Of a stretch of 64,000 bases of DNA, positions 25,520-35,519 are shown piece after piece. Source of the DNA: Apostichopus japonicus (lineage: Eukaryota; Echinodermata; Holothuroidea; Aspidochirotida; Stichopodidae). Location of the stretch: the NCBI RefSeq assembly GCF_037975245.1, contig NC_092572.1, positions 246,001-310,000 on the forward strand, given 5' to 3'. The notes beneath the pieces were generated by a model, which worked only from the letters and a program-made list of their open reading frames with translations, was not told the origin of the DNA and searched no databases. The stretch's first letter is position 1; every line of letters starts with the position of its first letter. The position numbers were made by a program, and so were the translations under genes.

Positions 25520-26782
25520 GTAATGTATTGTGTGGGGTTCCGCAAGGATCAATCCTTGGACCTAAACTTTTCATTTTGTACTTGAATGATATTTGCAATG
25601 TTACCAATATATTGAATTTCATTTTTTTTTGCAGATGACACAAACATATTCTGCAGTCATAGTGACATCAAAACATTATGTAATTTGGTCAGTACCGAAC
25701 TTAAGAAGTTAAGCAGATGGTTTGCCCTTAATAAATTATCATTGAATGTAAACAAAACAAATTATATGATTTTCTCCAACCATTCCACATGTAACAATGT
25801 CAACATTACTATAGATGGTTTAGAAATTGACCAAGTTAACTGTGTCAAGTTTCTTGGTGTGTTCCTTGACTGTAAACTCTCCTGGAAAGATCACATTTCC
25901 CATATTTCAAGTAAACTTTCCAAAAGTATTGGTGCTATTTACAAAGCTAGCCATGTTCTTAATACACATGCTCTGTATTCTTTATATTGTGCTATTTTCC
26001 TTCCTTATTTGAATTATTGTGTGGAAGCATGGGGTAACACTTACAAAACCAATGTACATCCAATATTTTTAAAACAGAAAAAGGTTATTCGTATTGTCTG
26101 TAAGGCTAAATTTTTGGACCATACTTCCCCACTATTTCATAAGTTACGAGCACTTAAGTTTTTTGATCTTATTGATTTCAATACAAGTATTTTCATGTAT
26201 AAAGCTTTTCATAATAGTCTGCCATCAACTTTGCAAAGCTATTTTGTACTTAGTAACAATAAGAGATTTTATGACAATTTTTATTTGAATTATGCAAGAA
26301 CAAAGAAAAAACAATTTTCTATTTCCTTCTCTGGTGTTAAAATTTGGAATTCATTGGATAAAACCATTAAATCTGCTGTTACATTAAGTTTGTTTAAGAA
26401 AAGACTTAAAAACAATTTCCTGGCAGCCTATGATGATGATTGTTTAAATTAAGTTATACACCTTCTCTTATATGCCACAACACGTGTGTTTTTATTTTTA
26501 GTGCTTTCTGTATTTTTTTTTTCTTCCATTTATTATTGCCATCACCAATTTACCTTCACTGTATTACATGTATAGACAGATACATAACTGGGGAAAGTAT
26601 TTATAAGCATTTTGCTTCTTTTTTCTCCATTTCCATTAAATCTTGATTTATCTACATATATATCCATTCAACGAATGTTGTCTCTATATTGTATTGTGCT
26701 TTCTGTGAGCTTAAAAATGTTACGCTCAACATTCTTGTATTTAATTGATGATGGAAATAAATGATGTCAATGTCAATGTCAA
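25520..26782 (+). mobile_element. 5'-truncated LINE insertion (CR1/Jockey-type)
   Basis: The insert is flanked by a taatat duplication (25514-25519 and 26783-26788) and starts inside the RT, at the CGVPQGSILGP motif near 25533. It ends in a microsatellite tail (tgtcaatgtcaatgtcaa) after aaataaatga. The target sequence (ccttaatattcggttcg) is rejoined when the insert is removed. It is a typical 5'-truncated retrotransposition product. Confidence 0.85.
25533..26452 (+). pseudogene. LINE reverse transcriptase C-terminal half, frameshifted
   Basis: The frame from CGVPQGSILGP is broken in a T run near 25621-25633, just before the FADDTN catalytic box. From 25685 the remaining 255 codons are open to the TAA near 26450 (VSTELKKLSRWFALNKLSLN, then VKFLGVFLDCKLSWKDHIS). 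It is clearly related to the C-terminal third of the LINE at 58253-61147 but diverged. It lacks endonuclease and the front half of RT, so it is inactive. Confidence 0.85.
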
Positions 26783-26833
26783 TAATATTCGGTTCGTATC
26801 CTGTAACGTTAAAAATTCCCGAACGTTTCCTTA

Positions 26834-27636
26834 TGTAACCCGTGGTTCGTCCGCCCTCTATTTAGGTTAAAGTAATAGCCACCCGTGGTTCGTCCGCCCT
26901 CTATTTAGGTTAAAGTAATAGCCCCCTAACCCAGAAGAAATAAAGACTCAAAACCCAAGTTATTAAATTGTCCCAACACGTACTGAATTTATACGGTCAG
27001 GGTAATCGATTATTGAGACGGGAGAGATCAATTCCCCCGTTGGAATACGGTGTGGTATACACTTAAAGGCTTAATATGATAATGCTTAAACAAAGTAACA
27101 ATGAATGTTACCCCACAGTAGTGAGATAAACCCCCTTCTAGATTAATACACTTAAATACTTAATACTGTACTGCTTAATATAATAACAATGAATGCTATC
27201 CCACAGTAGTGAGATAAACCCCCTTCTAGATTAATACACCCCCCGTTGCATGCACTTATCCCCAGCTAGACTATACAAATTTCCCCTAATTAATATTGCG
27301 CGCTAACTGATCAGTTCGCGGACATCACAGGCTCAGGCGAAGTTCCTGCGACCCTCAAGTATGGAGCACCGGTCCTCAACACCAGTCTGGAGAGCTGCCA
27401 AGTAATCTGCTACAAGAAGGTCTCAAGACAAAACCACAAAACACCAGCTGACAAATGGTACTAGATAAACAATGCCTTACAGAGGATAGCAAGGCTAACA
27501 GGGCTGCACGGGTAAAGATGGCTACCAGGCAACAAAAACCTAGACATGTGCAGTGGCATAAAATAACAGTAAACCCTCTAATTAATTCTATAGAGCGCCA
27601 CCAATTAAAGTAACACATCACTTTCAAAGGGTTACA
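26834..27636 (-). repeat. 3' LTR of Gypsy element
   Basis: The sequence runs from TGTAACCC to GGGTTACA, 803 bp. It appears identical to the other LTR except for a 43-bp tandem duplication (acccgtggttcgtccgccct through aagtaatagcc) at its left end. The element reads on the minus strand, so this copy is 3'. Within the LTR, a block containing cacagtagtgagataaaccc occurs twice. Confidence 0.96.
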
Positions 27637-27649
27637 TTCTCCCCTCCCT
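27637..27649 (-). promoter_or_regulatory. polypurine tract of Gypsy element
   Basis: On the minus strand AGGGAGGGGAGAA abuts the 3' LTR (TGTAACCC). This is the expected primer site for plus-strand DNA synthesis. Confidence 0.85.
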
Positions 27650-27685
27650 AAATCTGCCATGTCCTCAGGGCAACTAAAGATATCA

Positions 27686-30600
27686 CTATACAGTGGTCTC
27701 CATTTGAATCATGAAGGAATTACTATAACTGGGAACACCCAAAGCTGGATATGTGAATCTGGCTAACTTTTTCGAAATTCTCTTTGACGTTCGCACCTGC
27801 TGCCTGAGGTCATCAGATTCCTCAGACTCCCCTCCCAAATCAGCAGCTACAGCTAGTGGAGACTCCTGTTCTCCATCTGCAGTTTCCGGCTGAGGGGACT
27901 GGTCTTCAGTCATTTCTCCTGCCAAACTATTTTGTAATTTGGCGTCATTCTCTTCACTAGTACTATTGTCCAGCTGCTCTTCCTCTTTACTTTTGGGATC
28001 ATTTTTCCCAATAATATCCGGCGGAGCTTCTGGTTGTAACTGCGCAGAGGCAGATTCAGGAGGATGAACTTCATCCATAGGTTGTACATCATCAGTTCCA
28101 TTTTGGTTTTCCAAGCCTTTAGGTTCCGTTTTCGTCCGGAGCAATTCAGATGACTCTTCATCGTGCAGGTCTTTATCTGCTGTGGTGACGTCATTCTGCC
28201 TAGGGAGAACATCTTCAGTGTCTCCACTGATCAAGTCATCTGTTACCTGACATGGCCTTTTAGCTGCACCTGGTACAAATGGAAGGATTGCAGGATTAAG
28301 CGTGAATCTTGCTCTCTCAGAGGTTCCTATAAGGAGTGGCATCTGGGGTTTAGGAACTACAGATACAGGCCTCTCATTGGTTAGCACACACTCAGTTTCG
28401 TCTACACTCTCCACTTCATCACCAGAATCGTCAGCTCCTTCCGTCCTACCTTTGCGGTCCGTTTTTTTCTTAATAATGGTAGTCTTACCTCGTTCAGAGA
28501 ATCCTCGTTGGGAAGCAGCCAAGCCCTCCATATTACTCTCTGCGTCTCTGATTGGTAGCAAGTGATTCCTGTGATAGGTTTTAATTTTTCCACCATTCTT
28601 AGGCTGGAGTCTATACACTGGGCTGTCTGACATCTGGCTGATAATCACCCAGGGAGTAGGATTCCATCGATCTTTCAGTTTAGCAGGTCCTCTTTGTCCC
28701 AAATTCCTAACTAACACCAAGTCTCCAGAGGCCAACTTGTTTTCTCGAACTTTAGCATCATACCTCCCTTTGTTTGCAGCACCAGATTTACTAGAGTTCT
28801 TGTGGGCAATGTCGAAGGCATTACACAGTTGATCCTTCAATTCAGCCACATACTGAGTATGGCTCCTGGAAGCATCTGTACTCCAAGGATTCACACCAAA
28901 TTTCACGTCAGCCGGTAATTTAGCTTCCCTTCCGAACATTAGCATATAAGGTGAGAAACCTGTGCTGTCGTTGGTAGAGCAGTTATAAGCATGTACTAGA
29001 ACTGCTAAGTGCTGACTCCATTTCTCTTTCTGATCTGCCTCCAATGTCCCTAACATGTTGAGGAGAGTTCTGTTGAATCGCTCTGGTTGGGGGTCACCTT
29101 GGGGATGGTAGGGGCTGGTGCGGGACTTCTTGACTCCTAACAATCTAGTCAACTCTTGGATTATCTTGGATTCAAAATCCCTCCCCTGATCTGTGTGCAA
29201 TCGCTCAGGAAGGCCATAGTGCACAAAATATTTTTCCCACAAGATCCTAGCCACCGTAATAGCCTTTTGATTCTTCGTTGGAAAGGCTTGCGCATATCGG
29301 GTGAAGTGGTCAGTAACCACCAATATTGACTTATATCCAAATTTGTCTTCTTCCAAAGACAGAAAATCCATGCAGCAAAGCTCCAGGGGTCTAGTAGTCT
29401 TGATGGTCTTCAATGGTGCAGCTGGGGGTGGAAGACTCTTCCGTGCCACACATCTCCTACAGTTGGACACCCAGGAGTGTATATCGGATGCCATACGAGG
29501 CCAGTAAAATCTGGATCGTACAAAAGCAGTCGTCCTATCTACACCTAAATGACCTTGATCATCGTGGAGGGCAGTTAAAATTTCCCGCCTTAGAGATTTT
29601 GGTAACACTATCTGGGTAACAGAGAGCCCTAGTTTTGAGTTCATCGTCTCCCTATACAATATATTATCTTTAATCTTCAGCTGGTCGAAGGTTCTTAACA
29701 TGACTTTCACTTCATCAGTTTCTTGCACTCGATTTGATGGTTTCTGCTTTTTCTGAACATAGTCCATCATATTCCGAATATCTATGTCCTGCCTCTGAAT
29801 CTCTGCCCAGTCCACATGACCTCCAATAGTGTTTTCAGTGGGCTGAACATACACATCGGGAATTGCCTCAGCTGACATCGCCAGTGATACCACAAGAGGG
29901 TGAACGTCACCACTATGACCAGTGTCAAAGTCCTCCTTACCAATACCTGGTATAACTTCTATTCCTACTGCACAGGCAATAGCCTGCAAGGTCTCCAGGG
30001 TAACTAGGCCTCCTTCTGACCCACTATCGTACCTTTCCCCTCTCAACTTCTGCTTGAGCAGTTCTTGTTCCTTCACATCATTGTAGAGCCCGCCCCCATT
30101 TGGTCTACGAGACAAAGCATCGGCATCTATGTTCTTCTTTCCGGATCTATAGTGAATAGTAATATCATAATTAGTTATATCCGCTAGCCATCTCTGGCCG
30201 GTGGCATCTAGCTTAGCTGACGTAAGCACATACGTCAACGGGTTATTATCCGTCATTACCTTGGTTCCCCTAGCTCGATATAGATAGTCTCTAAATTTCT
30301 CACACACCACCCATTTCAGACCCAGAAACTCTAATTTATGGGCTGGATAATTCCTCTCAGATGGGGTCAAACTTCGGCTAGCATAGGCCACTGGATGTAG
30401 TCGGCCGTCAACTTCTTGGTATAAGACTCCTCCTAAGCCCTCTCTACTGGCATCAGTGTGAACTACAAAAGGTTTTGAGAAGTCAGCAAACACCAACACT
30501 GGAGCGGAGCACAGTTGATCCTTCAGGCTCTGGAATGCCAGTTCACACGCATGAGTCCAGTCGTTCCCAAAGGGTCGGGTTGGAGACACAATAGGGGTTT

Positions 30601-32398
30601 TATATTTTGCGCCCTTCTTCCGTGCACAGTCACCCCCTGCAGTCAATCTGTGTAAAGGGTAGGCAATCTGTGAGTAGCCTGACACAAATCTTCGATAAAA
30701 TCCTGCAAAGCCAAGAAATGATCTTAACTCTCTGACATTTGTCGGGCGAGGCCAACTCTTTAATGCTTCCAACTTATCTGGGTCTGTTTCAACTCCCTTT
30801 TCTGATATTATGTGCCCAAGATACTTCACGCTCCGACAACCAAACTGACACTTATCTGGAGAAATCTTGAGTCCAAACTCAGCCAATCTGTCTAGTACCT
30901 TGACTAACCTGTCCTCCATTTCCTCCAGGGATTTTGCAAATACAATGATATCATCCATATACACTAAAGCCTCAGTCAGATTCAAACCAGCCATGCACCG
31001 TTCCATTAGCCTCTGAAAAGTGGCCGGTGCCCCTTTTATGCCTTGGGGCAGTCTGCGGAATTCATAGAAACCCAAAGGACAGATGAACGCAGTTTTCTCT
31101 TGATCATCCTTTTTCATAGGTATTTGGTAATATCCTGATTTCAGGTCAATAACTGAAAACCACTTGCATCCGCTCATGCAGTCCAGAGCTTCCTGCACCA
31201 ATGGGACAGCATACTGATCCGGAAGGGTCCTGGCATTCAATTTCCTGTAATCCACGCACAGGCGTATATCCCCATTTTTCTTTCGAACAATCACTATGGG
31301 TGATGCATATTGACTTCTGGACTCCTGGATGATTTTACTATCCAGCAACTGATGAAGGTGTGCCCGTAAATCATTCAAGTCGGACAATGCAAGTCGTCTG
31401 GATCTCTCTCTGAAAGGTCGTTCATCATTTAGTTTTATTTCATGTTCCACCTGCTTAGTTTCACCGAAATCCCACTCTCCCATTGAAAACACCTTTCTTC
31501 TAGCAACAAAGGACTGGATTAACCGTTCCTTCCATTCAGGGCTAACGGGACCCCAGCGGAATGGAAGCCTCTTAAACTCTTCAGTAAGGTCAGGGTTGCT
31601 GGTTACATCCACTCTACTTAGGTTACAACTTACTTGAGCTGTTTGTATGTCATCAGGCCGGGTACATAACTGTGGCACCACCACCTCAGCAATGATAGTT
31701 CCAGGTCTCAATGCAATGTCCTTCTCTCCTTGGTTCCAAATACTGATTTGAACTTTGCAGAATGTGGCACCAGGTAGCTGTCTCACATGAGGGGTCATAC
31801 CTAAATTTGGAGGAAGTCCTTTCTCCGGGACATCCACTAGTACAAGCTGATTTGACGTGCACCGTGAGTGCATCACACCAGTCACTTCTAACATCTTACC
31901 AGCCGGGATACAAATGTTCTCATTTTTCTTGGTACGCACAGATCCAACTCGCCCATCAGGTCCCAGTTTTTCCAATTCGTCTAGGGACACATAAATCATA
32001 CGGCAGGTGGTTGAAATATCTAAGTCTTGCAGGTAACTTTTTCCACCAATCTGTCTACAGGCCTCGTGGCACTGCTTAAAAACACCAGAGTTAGTCCCAA
32101 TGATGAGAGGGCAGGTGGCTGAATCTCGTCCATCTGGAACAACAATGGCTAGAGTGTTAAATGATTTGGCTGTTCCACAAAACTTGGAAGGGAATTGTAT
32201 CTCTATCTCACTATATCCTAAATAGGGAATAGTTCCGTCCCCACCATGCCTGATCACCAAATCCTCCAAAGGATACATCTCTCGGCTTAAGCTCTTAAAG
32301 AAACCTTCAGATATTAAGGTTACCTGGGACCCACTGTCAATTAGGCAACTGATAGGTTGTTTATCCACAAAGCAATCCTGCCTATTTGCTTTTCCCAC
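27686..32398 (-). CDS. pol: Gypsy pol polyprotein (PR-RT-RNaseH-IN), intact frame
   Basis: An open frame of 1570 codons. The protease has LIDSG near residue 21. The RT has LCVDYRKLNARTLPDQY and the YMDD box near residue 479. RNase H begins with HTDASREG near 644. The integrase has an HHCC zinc region (HLGVDRTT...CRRC) from about 944, then Asp near 1008 (CMDFL), Asp near 1068 (HTDQGRDF) and Glu near 1108 (ERFNRTLL), so the DDE triad is complete. A GPY/F-like segment (RGPAKLKDRWNPTPWVI) follows. The last ~250 residues are an acidic, low-complexity tail of unknown role. The frame also stays open upstream of 32398 and overlaps the end of gag in the -1 frame, which suggests programmed frameshifting. 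Confidence 0.97.
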   Translation of the reverse strand: MGKANRQDCFVDKQPISCLIDSGSQVTLISEGFFKSLSREMYPLEDLVIRHGGDGTIPYLGYSEIEIQFPSKFCGTAKSFNTLAIVVPDGRDSATCPLIIGTNSGVFKQCHEACRQIGGKSYLQDLDISTTCRMIYVSLDELEKLGPDGRVGSVRTKKNENICIPAGKMLEVTGVMHSRCTSNQLVLVDVPEKGLPPNLGMTPHVRQLPGATFCKVQISIWNQGEKDIALRPGTIIAEVVVPQLCTRPDDIQTAQVSCNLSRVDVTSNPDLTEEFKRLPFRWGPVSPEWKERLIQSFVARRKVFSMGEWDFGETKQVEHEIKLNDERPFRERSRRLALSDLNDLRAHLHQLLDSKIIQESRSQYASPIVIVRKKNGDIRLCVDYRKLNARTLPDQYAVPLVQEALDCMSGCKWFSVIDLKSGYYQIPMKKDDQEKTAFICPLGFYEFRRLPQGIKGAPATFQRLMERCMAGLNLTEALVYMDDIIVFAKSLEEMEDRLVKVLDRLAEFGLKISPDKCQFGCRSVKYLGHIISEKGVETDPDKLEALKSWPRPTNVRELRSFLGFAGFYRRFVSGYSQIAYPLHRLTAGGDCARKKGAKYKTPIVSPTRPFGNDWTHACELAFQSLKDQLCSAPVLVFADFSKPFVVHTDASREGLGGVLYQEVDGRLHPVAYASRSLTPSERNYPAHKLEFLGLKWVVCEKFRDYLYRARGTKVMTDNNPLTYVLTSAKLDATGQRWLADITNYDITIHYRSGKKNIDADALSRRPNGGGLYNDVKEQELLKQKLRGERYDSGSEGGLVTLETLQAIACAVGIEVIPGIGKEDFDTGHSGDVHPLVVSLAMSAEAIPDVYVQPTENTIGGHVDWAEIQRQDIDIRNMMDYVQKKQKPSNRVQETDEVKVMLRTFDQLKIKDNILYRETMNSKLGLSVTQIVLPKSLRREILTALHDDQGHLGVDRTTAFVRSRFYWPRMASDIHSWVSNCRRCVARKSLPPPAAPLKTIKTTRPLELCCMDFLSLEEDKFGYKSILVVTDHFTRYAQAFPTKNQKAITVARILWEKYFVHYGLPERLHTDQGRDFESKIIQELTRLLGVKKSRTSPYHPQGDPQPERFNRTLLNMLGTLEADQKEKWSQHLAVLVHAYNCSTNDSTGFSPYMLMFGREAKLPADVKFGVNPWSTDASRSHTQYVAELKDQLCNAFDIAHKNSSKSGAANKGRYDAKVRENKLASGDLVLVRNLGQRGPAKLKDRWNPTPWVIISQMSDSPVYRLQPKNGGKIKTYHRNHLLPIRDAESNMEGLAASQRGFSERGKTTIIKKKTDRKGRTEGADDSGDEVESVDETECVLTNERPVSVVPKPQMPLLIGTSERARFTLNPAILPFVPGAAKRPCQVTDDLISGDTEDVLPRQNDVTTADKDLHDEESSELLRTKTEPKGLENQNGTDDVQPMDEVHPPESASAQLQPEAPPDIIGKNDPKSKEEEQLDNSTSEENDAKLQNSLAGEMTEDQSPQPETADGEQESPLAVAADLGGESEESDDLRQQVRTSKRISKKLARFTYPALGVPSYSNSFMIQMETTV

Positions 32399-32457
32399 TA
32401 GCCCAGGGGGAATGTTAGAATGGTGAGCATTTTTGGTTGGTTCAGATGAGAGGCAAT

Positions 32458-33874
32458 CTACGTATTGGACCCCTGAGTGCCTCTGCCCATGGATCCTTGT
32501 GGGTTTCCCTGACCCAGCACGAATTGGATCAGTTTTCTGTTTACCGTCTGGATATCGGGGTCAAAGCGGCATGTCCGGCTGATATGCCCAGTACGGCCAC
32601 AGTTAAAGCAAAAATTAGGGCTCTGGTTCCTGTTATTTCCAGAGGTCCACTGTCTGTATTCCCGGGGAGCTTCTTCTGACTCTGGCTCCACAACCTTTGG
32701 GGAACCCGATACCTTGAGGGCACGAACTTCTGCTTCAAGTCGTTCAAGACGGTCACTAGCTTTTAGATCATTCATTTCCTTCTTTGGTTTTTCCTCACTA
32801 GTTGTTGTGATGCTAGCTGCGGTGACACCCACTGGTTTTCTCTGGGTCTTGTTGTTTCTAGACTGTCGCTGTTGGGACTTGCAATCTTGCTCCTCTTCAT
32901 ACCTCCTTAGCATACTCAGCAGAGAGATGAAACCGGGGGGGGGGGGGGTTGGTGAGCCTGTCTCGTAGTTGGAGGGTTGTGATGAGCAGATCGTCAAATA
33001 AGAGCCCTCTGATAAATTGTCGAAGTCTGATGCGGTTGACATCTCCGGGAACCAATCCTCCCTTTCTTAAAACATGCCGAATCGCACTCTGCAAACGAGA
33101 AAGATATGCTGAGGGCTTCTCTTCATTGTTCTGCTTCATGCTATGGTATTTGATTAGCAGTTCTTCTCCACTCTCGGTTGTTCCAAATACCGCCTCCAGT
33201 GCGGCAAGGTAGTCCTCGGAAGTCGCAGATGGGAGATCCTGTTTTAGGTCTGAAATAATCTGGGATGCTGGGGGACGTAATGATTCCCTGATCCTCTTAC
33301 GTTTCTCAATTTCTGACACCCCAGTCCATTCGGCCATGAGACCCTCCACCTGCTCTACCCACGAGCTCCATTCCTCTTCATCTCTGGACAGATTGTCTTT
33401 CCCAGAAAAGAACTTGAGGCGTCGGTAGGAAGATGCGAGAGTGTACTGCAACTCTGTCACAGGAGTGGTATTGTTGTCTCGGTAGCCTAGTTCACTCACC
33501 ATCATTCGCTCTGTTGAATCTGTTGACTGTAGGCTTTCACCCAGGGGTATAATTTTGAACCACAGCTGTTCCTTCGCAACCCTAATGGTTGCATGTTTTC
33601 CAAATTCTTGGTCACCTATATCCATCTCATACTCGCAAAGAACAAGAGTCTCTGTCCTCCCCCCTCGGGTTACCTCTTTACGACTAATCCCCACCAGACC
33701 CCTAGGGAGACCTCTGGCTAGACTTTCATGTAACGCTCTAGTGGTAGATTGAGTATGCCTAGCTGTGAGCAATATTGCTCGTGACTCAGCCACATCTTCC
33801 TTTTTACACCACTCCCTCCCTATAGTGATCACTTCAGATTCACTTTCTAGTGAAGCAGTGTATGGCCTGGCCAT
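32458..33874 (-). pseudogene. gag: Gypsy gag, PNMA-like, broken by a C14 homopolymer
   Basis: Starts at the first ATG, 33874. The N-terminal part (WCKKEDVAESRAILL...) and the capsid-like segment (FFSGKDNLSRDEEEWSSWVE ... FGTTESGEELLIKYH) match the layout of the paraneoplastic Ma antigen (PNMA) family, which descends from Gypsy gag. The frame breaks in a run of 14 C (minus sense, 32935-32948) within a Pro run. The downstream frame carries a basic linker and a CCHC knuckle, CFNCGRTGHISRTC, and stops at 32458. A one-base length change in the run would explain the break. Confidence 0.88.
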
Positions 33875-34037
33875 ACTTACTGGACAGCTCTCCAACTGGT
33901 GGTACCTTAATCGTTAGTAAAAAATATAGTGCAGCAAATATAAATAACAAACAAGGGAACCACACTCCCGTCTCATAGAACACTAAGATGCTTCACTAAA
34001 CTCTTGCTAAGTTTTTTTTTTTTCAAGAGAAGTGTGT

Positions 34038-34054
34038 TCCCGGATAGGCCCCCA
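34038..34054 (-). promoter_or_regulatory. putative primer-binding site of Gypsy element
   Basis: Two bases inside the 5' LTR (minus sense) the sequence is TGGGGGCCTATCCGGGA. It begins with TGG as expected for pairing with a tRNA 3' CCA end. The tRNA was not identified. Confidence 0.55.
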
Positions 34055-34056
34055 AA

Positions 34057-34816
34057 TGTAACCCGTGGTTCGTCCGCCCTCTATTTAGGTTAAAGTAATA
34101 GCCCCCTAACCCAGAAGAAATAAAGACTCAAAACCCAAGTTATTAAATTGTCCCAACACGTACTGAATTTATACGGTCAGGGTAATCGATTATTGAGACG
34201 GGAGAGATCAATTCCCCCGTTGGAATACGGTGTGGTATACACTTAAAGGCTTAATATGATAATGCTTAAACAAAGTAACAATGAATGTTACCCCACAGTA
34301 GTGAGATAAACCCCCTTCTAGATTAATACACTTAAATACTTAATACTGTACTGCTTAATATAATAACAATGAATGCTATCCCACAGTAGTGAGATAAACC
34401 CCCTTCTAGATTAATACACCCCCCGTTGCATGCACTTATCCCCAGCTAGACTATACAAATTTCCCCTAATTAATATTGCGCGCTAACTGATCAGTTCGCG
34501 GACATCACAGGCTCAGGCGAAGTTCCTGCGACCCTCAAGTATGGAGCACCGGTCCTCAACACCAGTCTGGAGAGCTGCCAAGTAATCTGCTACAAGAAGG
34601 TCTCAAGACAAAACCACAAAACACCAGCTGACAAATGGTACTAGATAAACAATGCCTTACAGAGGATAGCAAGGCTAACAGGGCTGCACGGGTAAAGATG
34701 GCTACCAGGCAACAAAAACCTAGACATGTGCAGTGGCATAAAATAACAGTAAACCCTCTAATTAATTCTATAGAGCGCCACCAATTAAAGTAACACATCA
34801 CTTTCAAAGGGTTACA
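34057..34816 (-). repeat. 5' LTR of Gypsy element
   Basis: 760 bp from TGTAACCC to GGGTTACA. It appears identical to the 3' LTR outside that copy's 43-bp duplication. Confidence 0.96.
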
Positions 34817-34999
34817 TTTACTAAAGTTATACAAAGTAAAGGACTTCAAGTTTCCTTAATATTCCTTAATATTCGAACTTTACTATCAAACCTAACCCCT
34901 AACACACTGATCAATCCTCAAGATTCCTTAATATTCGGTTCGTATCCTGTAACGTTAACAATTCCTGAACGTTTCCTTTTGACATATCATATTTAATCA

Positions 35000-35250
35000 A
35001 GGTTGGGCGAAATGACCAGACTGGTTGGGCGAAATGACGAGGCTGGTTGGGCGAAATGACCAGGCTGGTTGGGCGAAATGACCAGGCTGGTTGGGCGAAA
35101 TGACCAGGCTGGTTGGGCGAAATGACCAGACTGGTTGGGCGAAATGACCAGGCTGGTTGGGCGAAATGACCAGACTGGTTGGGCGAAATGACCAGGCTGG
35201 TTGGGCGAAATGACCAGGCTGGTTGGGCGAAATGGTTGTTGGGCGAAGTG
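35000..35250 (-). repeat. subrepeat array forming right end of element 1
   Basis: About 11 units of 21 bp of ggttgggcgaaatgaccagg/ctgg, inverse in orientation to 24407-24590. It ends with the shorter variants gttgttgggcgaagtg. Confidence 0.93.
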
Positions 35251-35260
35251 TCCTGCTTCC

Positions 35261-35268
35261 ATTATTAC
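35261..35268. repeat. 8-bp target-site duplication, right side of element 1
   Basis: attattac, a perfect match to 24389-24396. Confidence 0.85.
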
Positions 35269-35519
35269 TACTGTTTATATTTTTTTGTGGAGTTGCTAAG
35301 GCCTCTTGTATTGATTCGTTCATTCATAATTTGCATATAGGACAGTCTATCCTGCATAAGTGAAATGATTTTAATTGCTGTTAATTTCCCTGCGAGTCCA
35401 GGACACCCACAGACGCGGATCTAGGGATGTGTGCTCCCCTCATCTTTTTAACTTCACAGAACAATGCATCATTGCATGAGTGCAATAATGCTATTAGAAT
35501 TATGGAAAAAGGACAAGGA

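Larger units (their letters stand above)
26834..34816 (-). mobile_element. young Gypsy-type LTR retrotransposon, near complete
   Basis: 7,983 bp with LTRs of 803 and 760 bp, gag, pol, a PBS candidate and a polypurine tract. The order protease, RT, RNase H, integrase is that of Ty3/Gypsy (Metaviridae-like) elements. The flanks are cctta on the left and tttac on the right, an imperfect 4-bp duplication, and the host sequence rejoins to ttccttactaaag as seen at 25171. LTR near-identity and the intact pol show a recent insertion. A homopolymer frameshift in gag probably makes this copy defective or is a sequencing error. Confidence 0.95.
24397..35260. mobile_element. foldback-like DNA element 1 (carries nested insertions)
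   Basis: The left end is gctttctagtcacttcgccc and the right end gggcgaagtgtcctgcttcc, with perfect 8-bp duplications ATTATTAC outside. Both ends are arrays of a 21-bp subrepeat (catttcgcccaaccagcctgg) in opposite orientation, at 24407-24590 and 35000-35250. The unique core (cggttcgtatcctgtaacgt, aacaattcccgaacgttt) is shared with element 2. Inside sit a 208-bp insert, a truncated LINE and a Gypsy element. No transposase was recognised, so it is non-autonomous. Superfamily is uncertain; the 8-bp duplication fits hAT or P types. Confidence 0.85.
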
